Source of the DNA: Hymenobacter sediminicola
Lineage (GTDB): Bacteria > Bacteroidota > Bacteroidia > Cytophagales > Hymenobacteraceae
Direction: 5' to 3'
Assembly (NCBI RefSeq): GCF_014250515.1
Contig: NZ_CP060202.1
Coordinates: 3,979,501-4,043,500, forward strand
DNA: 64,000 bases
Shown: positions 42,057 to 50,241 of the stretch, piece after piece
Layout of the letters: the number at the start of each line of letters is the position of its first letter
Numbering within the stretch: the stretch's first letter is position 1
Position numbers and translations under genes: made by a program
Notes under the pieces: generated by a model
Database searches by the model: none
The model's input: the letters and a program-made list of their open reading frames with translations, nothing else
Told to the model about the DNA's origin: nothing

Positions 42057-43235
42057 CTACTTCAGCAGCTCGTAGATGCCGGCTACGCCCTGGCCGCCCC
42101 CTACGCAGGCGGTTACCATGCCGTACTTTTGGCCCCGGGCGCGCAGCTCGTGGAACAGCTGGATGCTGAGCTTAGCGCCGGAGCAGCCCAGCGGGTGGCC
42201 AAGGGCAATGGCGCCGCCGTTCACGTTCACTTTGCTCTGGTCCATGTGCAGCTCGCGCATCACTGCGAGGCTCTGGGAGGCGAAGGCCTCGTTCAGCTCG
42301 AACAGGTCGATGTCCTGAAGCTTCATACCGGCCTGGCGCAGTGCCTTCGGCACGGCCTTGATGGGGCCCATGCCCATGATGCGCGGGTCGATGCCTTCGG
42401 TGGCGTAGGTCACCATGCGGGCAATCGGCTCCAGATTCAGCTCCTTCACCATGCGCTCCGACATGACGATGACGAAAGCGGCACCGTCGGAAGTCTGCGA
42501 GGAGTTACCGGCCGTTACCGAGCCGTTGGCGGCAAACACGGGGCGCAGCTTGCCCAAGGCCTCCAGGGAAGTATCGGCGCGGGGGCCTTCGTCGGTATCG
42601 ACTACGAACGAGCGGTTTTTCTTTTTGCCGGTGGCTTGGTCGAGGTAGGTTTCCTCCACGGTTACGGGCACAATCTGGTCCTTGAACTTGCCTTCCTGAA
42701 TGGCTTTGATGGCCTTCTGGTGCGAGTTGTAAGCAAACTGGTCCTGGTCTTCGCGGGTGATGCCGTAATCCTGGGCCACGGCTTCGGCGGTGAGGCCCAT
42801 GCCGAGGTAGTAGTCGGGGTGCTTCTGGGCCAGGTTGTAGTTGGGCACGGTTTTCCAGCCCACGGTGGGCACTAGGCTCATGCTTTCGGTACCGCCGGCC
42901 ACGATGCAGTCGGCCATACCAGCGGCAATTTTACCGGCGGCCATGGCAATGGTTTCCACGCCGGAGCCGCAGTAGCGGTTCACGATGAGGCCCGACACAT
43001 TCATCGGCAGAGCCAGCAGCGAAATCAGGCGGCCCATCTGCAGGCCCTGCTCGGCCTCGGGTACGGCGTTGCCCACAATCACGTCGTCGATGCGGGTGGG
43101 GTCCAGCTGGGGCACCGAGGCCACCAAGTGCTTGATGACGTCGGCGGCGAGGTCATCGGGGCGGGTGAAGCGGAAACCGCCGCGGTTGGCCTTGCCAACG
43201 GCCGTACGGTAACCGGCTACGATATATGCGTTCAT
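42057..43235 (-). CDS. fadA: acetyl-CoA C-acyltransferase (thiolase)
   Basis: The last enzyme of beta-oxidation, cleaving 3-ketoacyl-CoA to acetyl-CoA and a shortened acyl-CoA. It has 392 residues with the nucleophile Cys89 in [20 protein letters not shown], the conserved His in [16 protein letters not shown], and the second catalytic Cys in [15 protein letters not shown]. It lies 181 bp downstream of fadB on the same strand; repeat element B fills much of that gap. Its stop codon is inside the 17-base sequence repeated at 41437-41453. Confidence 0.95.
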   Translation of the reverse strand: MNAYIVAGYRTAVGKANRGGFRFTRPDDLAADVIKHLVASVPQLDPTRIDDVIVGNAVPEAEQGLQMGRLISLLALPMNVSGLIVNRYCGSGVETIAMAAGKIAAGMADCIVAGGTESMSLVPTVGWKTVPNYNLAQKHPDYYLGMGLTAEAVAQDYGITREDQDQFAYNSHQKAIKAIQEGKFKDQIVPVTVEETYLDQATGKKKNRSFVVDTDEGPRADTSLEALGKLRPVFAANGSVTAGNSSQTSDGAAFVIVMSERMVKELNLEPIARMVTYATEGIDPRIMGMGPIKAVPKALRQAGMKLQDIDLFELNEAFASQSLAVMRELHMDQSKVNVNGGAIALGHPLGCSGAKLSIQLFHELRARGQKYGMVTACVGGGQGVAGIYELLK

Positions 43236-43280
43236 GGTTTCAAGTCTTAGAGAAGGTGGGGAAGTAGAGGTAGGCTACCT

Positions 43281-43401
43281 CCCCTCCTTGGAAAGGAGGG
43301 GTTGGGGGTGGTTGACGGCTGGTAGAACAGTTTTTAGAACTAGCTCTAGTATTGTTCTGACGTCATTCAACCACCCCTAGCCCCTCCTTTCCAAGGAGGG
43401 G
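43281..43401. repeat. palindromic element, family B
   Basis: Left arm 43281-43315 (starts CCCCTCCTTGGAAAGGAGGG) and right arm 43367-43401 are complementary at 33 of 35 positions. Each arm again forms its own hairpin from CCCCTCCTT and AAGGAGGGG. It lies between fadB and fadA and contains no gene. Confidence 0.88.
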
Positions 43402-43416
43402 AACTAGTTTTTAGCT

Positions 43417-45825
43417 CTAGTTTCTCAAGGGTTTGCCGGTCGTCAGAATCGACTGAATACGCTCCAGCGTTTTCCGCTCGCCGGTGAGGCTGAGGAAGGC
43501 TTCGCGCTCCAGGTCCAGCAGGTACTGCTCCGATACTTCGGTGGGACTGCTCAGGTCGCCGCCGCACATGATATAGGCCAACTTGTTGGCAATTTTCACG
43601 TCGTGGTCGGAGATGTAGCGGCCTTCCTTCATGGCGTGTACGCCGGTCAGGAACATGCCCAGAGCGCCTTTGCCCTGCACCTTGATGTTGGTTTTCTGCA
43701 GCGGCTGGGTGTAGCCATCCTCGGCCAGCTCAATGGCGGCGGCTTTGGCCTGAGCCAGTACGCGGTTGGAGTTCACCACCACTTCGTCGCCGCGGCGCAG
43801 GAAGCCCAGGTCGAAGGCTTCGTGGGCCGAGGTGGATACTTTGGCGGTGCTCACCGTCATGAAGGCGTTGCGCAGCAGGTTGTACTCCGGCTCACCTTCC
43901 TCGTATTTGAGGGCGGTGCGCAAGGTCATTTCCTTGGTGCCGCCACCGCCCGGAATCAGGCCCACGCCGAATTCCACAAGGCCCATGTAGGTTTCGGCCG
44001 CCGCAACTACCCGGTCGCAGTGCAGGTTCAGCTCGCAGCCGCCGCCCAGGGCCAAGCCGTGGGGTGCGCCCACCACCGGAATGCTGCTGTAGCGCATCCG
44101 CATCATAGCCTGCTGGAACTGGGCAATCATCAGGTTCAGCTCGTCGTACTCCTGGTCCAGCGCGAACATGTACACGAGGCCCAGGTTGGCCCCAGCCGAG
44201 AAGTTCGGCGCGTCGTTGCCCACCACGAGGCCGCGGAAGTCCTTTTCGGCCAGCTCCACGCCTTTCAGCAGGCCCTGGATGACGTCGGAACCCAGTGCGT
44301 TCATCTTCGAGTGGAACTCCACATTCAGAATCCCGTCGCCCATGTCGAGTACCGAGGCCCCAGCGTTTTTCCACAGCACTTTGCCCGTGGCGCGCAGGTT
44401 ATCCAGAATAATGAAGTTCTCCATGCCCGGAATGGCCTGGTAGCTCTTCGACTCGATGTCGTAGAACTGCTTCACGCCCGCTTCGCTCACTTTGTAGAAG
44501 GCGGTGTGGCCGGCGGCTACCATCTCCTCTACCCACGGCGCTACGGTTTTGCCTTCAACCTTGGCCAGCTCCAGACCCTTCTGCACGCCCAAGGCATCCC
44601 AGGTTTCGAAGGGGCCCAGGTCCCAGCCGAAGCCGGCGCGCAGGGCGTCGTCAATCTTGTAGAGCGAGTCGGTGATTTCCGGAATCCGGTTGCTCACGTA
44701 GGCAAACAGACCGGCGAAGGTCTTGCGGTAGAAGTCCCCGGCTTTGTCTTTGCCGGCGGCCAGCACCTTGAAGCGGTCCGCCAGCTTTTCAATCGGCTTG
44801 GTGGCTTCCAGAGTGGCAAACTTCACCTTCTGACTGGGCTTGTATTCCAGCGTATTCAGGTCGAGGGCCTGAATTTCCGACTTACCGCCGGCGCCCTTCA
44901 CTTTCTTGTAGAAGCCTTGGGCGGTTTTGTCGCCCAGCCATTTGTTCTCGGCCATCTTCTTGATGAAGTCGGGCAGCTGAAACACGTGCTTGGCTTCGTC
45001 GTTGGGCAGGTTCTGGGCGAGGCCGTTGGCCACGTTGATCATCGTATCCAGACCTACCACATCAGAGGTGCGGAACGTGGCCGACTTGGCGTGGCCGATA
45101 ACCGGCCCGGTCAGCTTGTCCACTTCCTCCACCGTCAGGCCTAACTCGCTCATCACCTGCACCACGTCCATGATGGCGAAAACGCCCACCCGGTTGGCAA
45201 TGAAAGCGGGCGTGTCTTTGGCCAGCACTGTGGTTTTGCCCAAGTACAGGTCGCCGTAGTGCATCAGGAAATCCACCACCGACTTGTCGGTTTCCGGCGT
45301 CGGGATGATTTCGAGCAGCTTCAGGTAGCGGGGCGGGTTGAAGAAGTGCGTGCCGCAGAAGTGCTTGCGGAAGTCGTCAGAGCGGCCTTCCGTCATCATG
45401 TGAATCGGAATGCCCGAGGTGTTCGACGTGATGAGCGTGCCGGGCTTGCGGTACTGCTCTACGCGCTCAAACAGGCTCTTTTTGATGTCGAGACGCTCTA
45501 CTACCACCTCAATCGTCCAGTCGCAGCCGGCAATGTCCTTGAGGTTATCGTCAAAGTTGCCGGTCTTGATGCGGCTCACGTCCTGCTTGCGGTACAACGG
45601 CGAGGGGTTGGCCGCAACGGCCGCCTGCAGCGAGCTGTTCACGATGCGGTTCTTCACGGCCGGGTTGTCCAGCTTCAGGCCTTTGGCCTCTTCAGCGGGC
45701 AGCAGCTCCTTGGGCGCAATGTCGAGCAGCAGTACCTGCACACCGATGTTGGCGAAGTGGCACGCAATGCGCGAGCCCATCACCCCGGAGCCCAATACGG
45801 CTACTTTTTTGATGGTACGATTCAT
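43417..45825 (-). CDS. fadB: 3-hydroxyacyl-CoA dehydrogenase / enoyl-CoA hydratase fusion
   Basis: A bifunctional beta-oxidation enzyme of 802 residues. The dehydrogenase is N-terminal: Rossmann motif VAVLGSGVMGSRIACHFANI (8-27), CGTHFFNPPRYLKLLEIIPT with the catalytic His, then two helical domains to about 480. The crotonase-type hydratase is C-terminal (about 490-700) with PHGLALGGGCELNLHCDRVV and GLVEFGVGLIPGGGGTKEM, which hold the two catalytic glutamates. This order is the reverse of E. coli FadB. fadA follows downstream; marR is upstream, separated by a terminator that overlaps the marR stop. Confidence 0.94.
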   Translation of the reverse strand: MNRTIKKVAVLGSGVMGSRIACHFANIGVQVLLLDIAPKELLPAEEAKGLKLDNPAVKNRIVNSSLQAAVAANPSPLYRKQDVSRIKTGNFDDNLKDIAGCDWTIEVVVERLDIKKSLFERVEQYRKPGTLITSNTSGIPIHMMTEGRSDDFRKHFCGTHFFNPPRYLKLLEIIPTPETDKSVVDFLMHYGDLYLGKTTVLAKDTPAFIANRVGVFAIMDVVQVMSELGLTVEEVDKLTGPVIGHAKSATFRTSDVVGLDTMINVANGLAQNLPNDEAKHVFQLPDFIKKMAENKWLGDKTAQGFYKKVKGAGGKSEIQALDLNTLEYKPSQKVKFATLEATKPIEKLADRFKVLAAGKDKAGDFYRKTFAGLFAYVSNRIPEITDSLYKIDDALRAGFGWDLGPFETWDALGVQKGLELAKVEGKTVAPWVEEMVAAGHTAFYKVSEAGVKQFYDIESKSYQAIPGMENFIILDNLRATGKVLWKNAGASVLDMGDGILNVEFHSKMNALGSDVIQGLLKGVELAEKDFRGLVVGNDAPNFSAGANLGLVYMFALDQEYDELNLMIAQFQQAMMRMRYSSIPVVGAPHGLALGGGCELNLHCDRVVAAAETYMGLVEFGVGLIPGGGGTKEMTLRTALKYEEGEPEYNLLRNAFMTVSTAKVSTSAHEAFDLGFLRRGDEVVVNSNRVLAQAKAAAIELAEDGYTQPLQKTNIKVQGKGALGMFLTGVHAMKEGRYISDHDVKIANKLAYIMCGGDLSSPTEVSEQYLLDLEREAFLSLTGERKTLERIQSILTTGKPLRN

Positions 45826-45959
45826 TCGTGGGGAGGAATGAGGTGGGAAGAAATAAGTTGTTGGTTGTCAGCTATCAGTCACCGGCCCAAGGCCGAAACT
45901 AGTCGTCATGCCGAGTTTCTGAACAAACAAGCTCCCTTTCAAGCGGGAAGCCAGCCTAT

Positions 45960-45994
45960 AAAAAAAGCCCCGGTCGCCCGGCTACGCCGGCGAC
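45960..45994 (-). terminator. terminator overlapping the marR stop codon
   Basis: On the minus strand GTCGCCGG (45994-45987), then CGTAG, then CCGGGCGAC (one bulge), CGGGG and a run of seven T. The marR stop codon (45984-45982) is inside the hairpin, so transcripts ending here stop right at the end of translation. Confidence 0.65.
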
Positions 45995-46458
45995 TCGGAG
46001 CGCTGAGGTTTCAGCTTGAAATCGTCGTAGAGGGTTTTTCCCTCAATCATGCCCGTAATCTGGGCTACTACCTTGAAGAACACATTCAACTCACTCTGCG
46101 GGATTTTCTCGCGCACTTTCAGGTTGAAGTGGCGCACCGTTTGGCGGGAAATTTCCTTGCCACGCAGGCCTTCCTCGGTCAGGAAGATGCGTACCGAGCG
46201 TTTGTCCTGGGTGTCAGCCTGTTTATAGATCAGGCCTTTTTCTTCCATAGAGCGCAGAATGCGCGTCAAGGAACGTGTTTCCAATCCTAGCAGCGGTGCT
46301 ATCTTCGTAGCGGGCGTGCCGTTTTCCTGGTCGATGTTCAGCAACACAAAGCCAATGCTCGTGGTGATGTCGTGCTTGGCCGCCTGCGTATTGTACATAC
46401 GCGAAATGGCGTGCCAGGCAACTTTGATGTTATAATCGACGGTTTCTTCGGGAGTCAT
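45982..46458 (-). CDS. MarR-family transcription regulator
   Basis: A 158-residue winged-helix regulator, usually a dimer that releases DNA on binding a ligand. It has N-terminal dimerisation helices (EETVDYNIKVAWHAISRMYN), the recognition helix region (PATKIAPLLGLETRSLTRIL), the beta wing (EEKGLIYKQADTQDKRSVRI) and C-terminal helices. It sits upstream of fadB, and sequences before it and before the acyl-CoA dehydrogenase gene are nearly identical; I infer control of beta-oxidation with autoregulation, and a CoA thioester as a possible ligand. Start: ATG at 46458, in preference to a TTG at 46473. Confidence 0.9.
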   Translation of the reverse strand: MTPEETVDYNIKVAWHAISRMYNTQAAKHDITTSIGFVLLNIDQENGTPATKIAPLLGLETRSLTRILRSMEEKGLIYKQADTQDKRSVRIFLTEEGLRGKEISRQTVRHFNLKVREKIPQSELNVFFKVVAQITGMIEGKTLYDDFKLKPQRSESPA

Positions 46459-46479
46459 GGGGAGGTACGGCAAGTGCGG

Positions 46480-46510
46480 TAAACATACAGAAATATGTTA
46501 TGCTTGCATA
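46480..46510 (-). promoter_or_regulatory. putative MarR operator and promoter before marR
   Basis: AACATA-CAGAAA-TATGTT (46482-46499) is a perfect 6+6+6 palindrome, and TATGC-TT-GCATA (46499-46510) is a second one beside it. The -7-like box TATGTTTA (46487-46480, minus strand) lies within the first palindrome, so repression by promoter occlusion is plausible. Confidence 0.65.
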
Positions 46511-46621
46511 CTAAGTTACTCAAAAAAGTTTTGTCCTGTACGTGCCTTTGCTCATCCACTTGCTTCTATTGCTGCAAGTGACTAGCGGCCTCACTATACG
46601 TCTTGAGTCAAATCAATCAAC

Positions 46622-46664
46622 AAAAAAAGGCCTGGCAACTCAGTGGAGTAGCCAGGCCTTTTTT
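46622..46664 (-). terminator. terminator after fadD
   Basis: AAAAAAGGCCTGGC pairs exactly with GCCAGGCCTTTTTT, with ACTC/GAGT pairing in the loop; 20 bases after the fadD stop. Confidence 0.9.
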
Positions 46665-46683
46665 CAAGAGAATCAAATTGGGA

Positions 46684-48465
46684 TTAGGGCTTTACAGCAT
46701 GCTGGTACAGACTTTCAATCAGCCCCTTATTATTCTCAGTAATAGCTTTGCGCTTGACCTTCATGGTGGGCGTCATTTCGCCGGTTTCCACGGTCCAGAG
46801 CTGGGGCAGCAAGGCAATTTTCTTGACCTGCTCCCATTGTGCGAATCCACCGTTGTACTTGTGCACAAGGTCTTCGTACATCTTCACCACCTTTTCGTTT
46901 TTGACTAACTCCTCATTGGAGCAGTTGCAGTCCACACCGTTGCGCTTGCACCAGCCTTTGAGGTCGTCGAAGGAAGGAATGACGAGGGCCGACGGGAATT
47001 TCTGGCCGTCGCCGACCACCATGCACTGCTCTACCAGCGGCGACTCTTTCAGCTTGCCTTCCAGCACCTGCGGGGCAATGTATTTGCCGCCCGAGGTCTT
47101 GAACATCTCCTTCTTGCGGTCGGTGATTTTGAGGAATTTGCCTTCTACCATCTCGCCGATGTCGCCGGTATGGAACCAACCTTCCTCGTCGAATTCCTTG
47201 GCCGTCAGCTCAGGCTTGTTGTAGTAGCCTTTCATCACCGACTCCGACTTGGTTAGAATCTCGCCGTCAGCAGCAATTTTCACCTCGGTGTTGTCGATGA
47301 TAGGGCCCACGGTGCCAATCATGTTGTTTTCGGGCTCGTAGCCGCCAACTGCAATAACGGGAGAGGTTTCGGTAAGCCCGTAGCCTTCCATCACCCGAAT
47401 GCCGGCCGACCAGAACACGCGGGCTAAGCGAGGCTGCAGGGCCCCGCCCCCACTCACAATACACCGCAGGTTGCCGCCAAGGGCCTCGCGCCACTTGTTG
47501 AAGATGAGCTTATTGGCCAGCTTGAGCTGCGTGTTGTAGAAGAAGCCGTGGTCTTTCTGGTTGTCGTACTTCAGGCCCAGATCCAGGGCCCAGAAAAACA
47601 GGCTCTTCTTGACGCCTTCCAGCGTGTGCCCTTTCGCTACAATCTTGTCGTAGACCTTTTCGAGCAGGCGCGGCACAGTGGTAAAGATTTCGGGTTTTAC
47701 CTCGCGCAGGTTGTCGGCAATGGTTTCCATGCTCTCGGCGTAGTAGATGCTCACGCCGTTGATAAGGTACAGATGCGTTACCATCCGCTCGAAGATGTGG
47801 CAGAGCGGCAGGAAACTCAAGGCTTTATCGTCCTTCGTGACGGGCACGAAGCGTTGGGAATTGCGGCAGTTGCTGAGCAGGTTGTTATGCGTTAGCATTA
47901 CGCCCTTCGGCTGGCCAGTAGTACCGGAAGTATAGATAAGCGTCAGCAGATCTTCAGGCTGCACGGCCGCTTTTATGGGCTCTAAATCTGCAGGATTCCC
48001 TTTTTTGCCCAGTTCCAGCAGTTCGGAGAAATGCCGGGCACCTAGTACTTTGTCAAAAGTAAAAATATTGTCAGGCGGAATGTTCAAGCCCTGCGTGGCC
48101 TCCCGCACTTTGTCCAGCAACTTCGTATCGGCCACAAAAACGGCTTTTACTCCGGCATCGGTGAAGATGTATTTATAGTCTTCTACCGTAATGCTTGGGT
48201 ACATAGGTACGCTGGTAGCACCTAGCTGCGCAATACCAAAATCGGCGAACATCCACTCGGGACGGTTCATAGAAATGATGGCGACTTTGTCATCTTTCCC
48301 GATGCCTAAGCTGCGCAGGCCGAGGCTCACCAGATTCACCTGTTCTACCACCGTATCGGTGCTGATGGGCGTGTACTGGCCGTTGATTTTGGCCGCGAAG
48401 CAGTCAGGTTTGTTGTACTTCTGCTGCAGATTGGGCAGAATATCGAACGTACGGCGAATGTCCAT
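46684..48465 (-). CDS. fadD: long-chain acyl-CoA synthetase
   Basis: An AMP-forming ligase of 593 residues that activates fatty acids with ATP and CoA, feeding beta-oxidation or membrane lipid synthesis. Motifs are the P-loop LTLIYTSGTTGQPKGVMLTH, EGYGLTETSPVIAVGGYEPE, the hinge GWFHTGDIGEMVEGKFLKIT with DRKKEMFKTSGGKYIAPQVL, and the catalytic C-terminal Lys near TMKVKRKAI. It belongs to the AMP-binding group close to mammalian-type long-chain ACSL. I start at the ATG at 48465 (MDIRRTFDIL); a GTG at 48480 is possible. No copy of the MarR operator is visible upstream. Confidence 0.93.
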   Translation of the reverse strand: MDIRRTFDILPNLQQKYNKPDCFAAKINGQYTPISTDTVVEQVNLVSLGLRSLGIGKDDKVAIISMNRPEWMFADFGIAQLGATSVPMYPSITVEDYKYIFTDAGVKAVFVADTKLLDKVREATQGLNIPPDNIFTFDKVLGARHFSELLELGKKGNPADLEPIKAAVQPEDLLTLIYTSGTTGQPKGVMLTHNNLLSNCRNSQRFVPVTKDDKALSFLPLCHIFERMVTHLYLINGVSIYYAESMETIADNLREVKPEIFTTVPRLLEKVYDKIVAKGHTLEGVKKSLFFWALDLGLKYDNQKDHGFFYNTQLKLANKLIFNKWREALGGNLRCIVSGGGALQPRLARVFWSAGIRVMEGYGLTETSPVIAVGGYEPENNMIGTVGPIIDNTEVKIAADGEILTKSESVMKGYYNKPELTAKEFDEEGWFHTGDIGEMVEGKFLKITDRKKEMFKTSGGKYIAPQVLEGKLKESPLVEQCMVVGDGQKFPSALVIPSFDDLKGWCKRNGVDCNCSNEELVKNEKVVKMYEDLVHKYNGGFAQWEQVKKIALLPQLWTVETGEMTPTMKVKRKAITENNKGLIESLYQHAVKP

Positions 48466-48633
48466 AGAGTGAAAAGGCACTAAGGTGGGACTGGCGAATG
48501 AAGGTCAGTTTTGCGTTCCTGCCCAGCCTTACTACCTAAGCCGAACGGGAAACGCTGCTTAAATAACTACTTTTTTCGCGGGAAAGCTCCTATCTGCCGC
48601 AGAAAGCCAATAGGGCCGTGGCAGGCTTTTGCG

Positions 48634-48641
48634 TAGCTTTG
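48634..48641 (+). promoter_or_regulatory. -7 box of the arginase-fold gene
   Basis: TAGCTTTG fits TAnnTTTG, 25 bases before the ATG at 48667. Confidence 0.4.
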
Positions 48642-48666
48642 TCGGAGTCCGCATCTTCTGTGCCCG

Positions 48667-49851
48667 ATGAATCTGGCCATTTTTTTTGATCCGCTCCACG
48701 AAGAGCTACCGTCTGCTACTGCCAGTGCCACTGCGTTGGCAGCATATATTTCGGCTTTCCTGGATGTTTTTCCTGACTGGCGGGCGGCAGATATGGCGCT
48801 TATCGGGCTGGATGAATGGCGCGGTAGCGCCGCAGGCCAGCCTGCTCTACAAGGCGCCGATGAAGTACGCCGCCGCTTTTACCAACTGCAGAAAGGCACC
48901 GGCCCGGCCCGTATTGTTGACTTAGGCAACCTGCGGCCCGGCCTTACACTCGATGACACCTACCAGCGTCTGCGCGAAATTGTGGCCGTATTGCTGGAGC
49001 ATAACACAGTACCTATTCTGCTAGGCGGCTCCCATGACTTAGACTATGGGCAGTTTCTGGCCTACGAAACGCTCGACCGGCCTATTAGCTTTGCTGCCGT
49101 AGATGCGCGAGTAGATATGGCCGAGCAGGATTGTGCCGTGCCGGAAGAGAGCCATCTGCGGCGCATGCTTATGCATGAGCCTAGCTTCCTGTTCAATTTC
49201 GCGCAGTTGGCGCACCAGCAATACTTGGTGGCGCCGGATGTACTAGCGGCGTTGGAAAAGCTGCATTTTGAAACCCTCCGCGTGGGCCAGATCCGCGACG
49301 ACATCCGGCAGTCGGAACCACTGCTTCGCCAAGCCGATTTCGTGAGCTTTGATATTGCGGCCCTGCGCTGGAACGACGCGCCAGGCTATTATCCGGCCAA
49401 CCCGTTTGGGCTTACCAACGAAGAGGCCGCCAAGTTGGCTTGGTATGCCGGCTGCAACGACCAACTCAGCTCCTTCGGCCTGTACGGCTACCGGCCTGAC
49501 TACGATACGCACGGCCTCGCGGCGTCTGTTCTGGCCACTATGCTCTGGTATTTTGTGGAGGGCTACTACCACCGGCGCCGCGAAACCGATTTCCGAGGGC
49601 CCAACTTCATCCGTTATGCAGCCGGATTGCACAGCCCTCCTGAGCTTGCTTCTTTAGACGAAGACAAGGAAGATGGGCCCGACCGTATTGTATTTTACAA
49701 GTCGCAACAGACGGAGCGGTGGTGGATGGAAGTAGTGAACCTGACTGGGGAAGTGAAGCGCATTGTGCCGTGTAGCTATGAAGACTACTTCCATGCTTCC
49801 CAAGGTGACCTGCCCAACCGTTGGATTCTCACGCAGGCCCTGCTCGGCTGA
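48667..49851 (+). CDS. arginase/formimidoylglutamase-fold protein, altered metal site
   Basis: 394 residues of the ureohydrolase (arginase/agmatinase/formimidoylglutamase) fold. The three metal motifs are recognisable but changed. GGDHS reads GGSHD with His123 kept; DAHxD reads DARVD, with Arg148 in place of His; SxDxD reads SFDIA, with Asp229 kept and Ala231 in place of Asp. Two of the six usual Mn ligands are therefore lost, so standard two-metal hydrolysis is doubtful. The C-terminal extension (ETDFRGPNFIRYAAGLHSPP, then a hinge of acidic residues) is longer than in true arginases. Related Bacteroidota proteins are usually labelled formimidoylglutamase; I would not trust that name here. 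Confidence 0.8.
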   Translation: MNLAIFFDPLHEELPSATASATALAAYISAFLDVFPDWRAADMALIGLDEWRGSAAGQPALQGADEVRRRFYQLQKGTGPARIVDLGNLRPGLTLDDTYQRLREIVAVLLEHNTVPILLGGSHDLDYGQFLAYETLDRPISFAAVDARVDMAEQDCAVPEESHLRRMLMHEPSFLFNFAQLAHQQYLVAPDVLAALEKLHFETLRVGQIRDDIRQSEPLLRQADFVSFDIAALRWNDAPGYYPANPFGLTNEEAAKLAWYAGCNDQLSSFGLYGYRPDYDTHGLAASVLATMLWYFVEGYYHRRRETDFRGPNFIRYAAGLHSPPELASLDEDKEDGPDRIVFYKSQQTERWWMEVVNLTGEVKRIVPCSYEDYFHASQGDLPNRWILTQALLG

Positions 49852-49899
49852 TGGTAGCCTGCCAATGCTCCTGCCCATACCCGTCGAACTGAGCACTAT

Positions 49900-50169
49900 A
49901 TGACCCCGACAACGGAACCAGGAACCATCCAAGCCGAGCTACCCGCCTACACGCGCGGCCAGCTGGCCCTGCGCAACGGCCAGGACCGGGACGAAATATG
50001 GGTAGCCTACCGAGGGCTCATCTATGATGTGACACGCTCCCGCCTATGGCGCCGCGGCAACCATTACGAGCATTGGGCAGGCCAAGACCTTACTCAGGAG
50101 CTCGACCGGGATGCGCCCCACACGCCTAATGTGTTCGATAATTTTTCTGTTATCGGCCGGCTTGCGTAG
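49900..50169 (+). CDS. cytochrome b5-like haem-binding protein
   Basis: An 89-residue single-domain protein without signal peptide. It has the b5-type core: YTRGQLALRNGQDRDEIWVA, then YRGLIYDVTRSRLWRRG, the ligand segment NHYEHWAGQDLTQELD and the second ligand region APHTPNVFDNFSVIGRL. The His in NHYEHWAGQDLT and the His in APHT fit the two axial haem ligands of bacterial b5-like domains. It may pass electrons to an unknown partner. It begins 48 bp after the arginase-fold gene, probably in one transcript. Confidence 0.82.
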   Translation: MTPTTEPGTIQAELPAYTRGQLALRNGQDRDEIWVAYRGLIYDVTRSRLWRRGNHYEHWAGQDLTQELDRDAPHTPNVFDNFSVIGRLA

Positions 50170-50241
50170 AGGAATACGCACCGCAAGTGGCTCTATTATT
50201 TTCGCCTAAAACTCCCGTCTCACCCGCCACCCACCTTTCCC

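Noticed and set aside
38980-43401. CRISPR array
   Set aside because: The repeats are inverted pairs in separate gaps, without regular direct repeats and spacers, and no cas gene is present.
43603-45144. 513-codon open frame opposite fadB
   Set aside because: It is antisense to a clear HAD-hydratase fusion; its His/Gln/Val-rich composition is what G/C-rich codon positions produce on the other strand.
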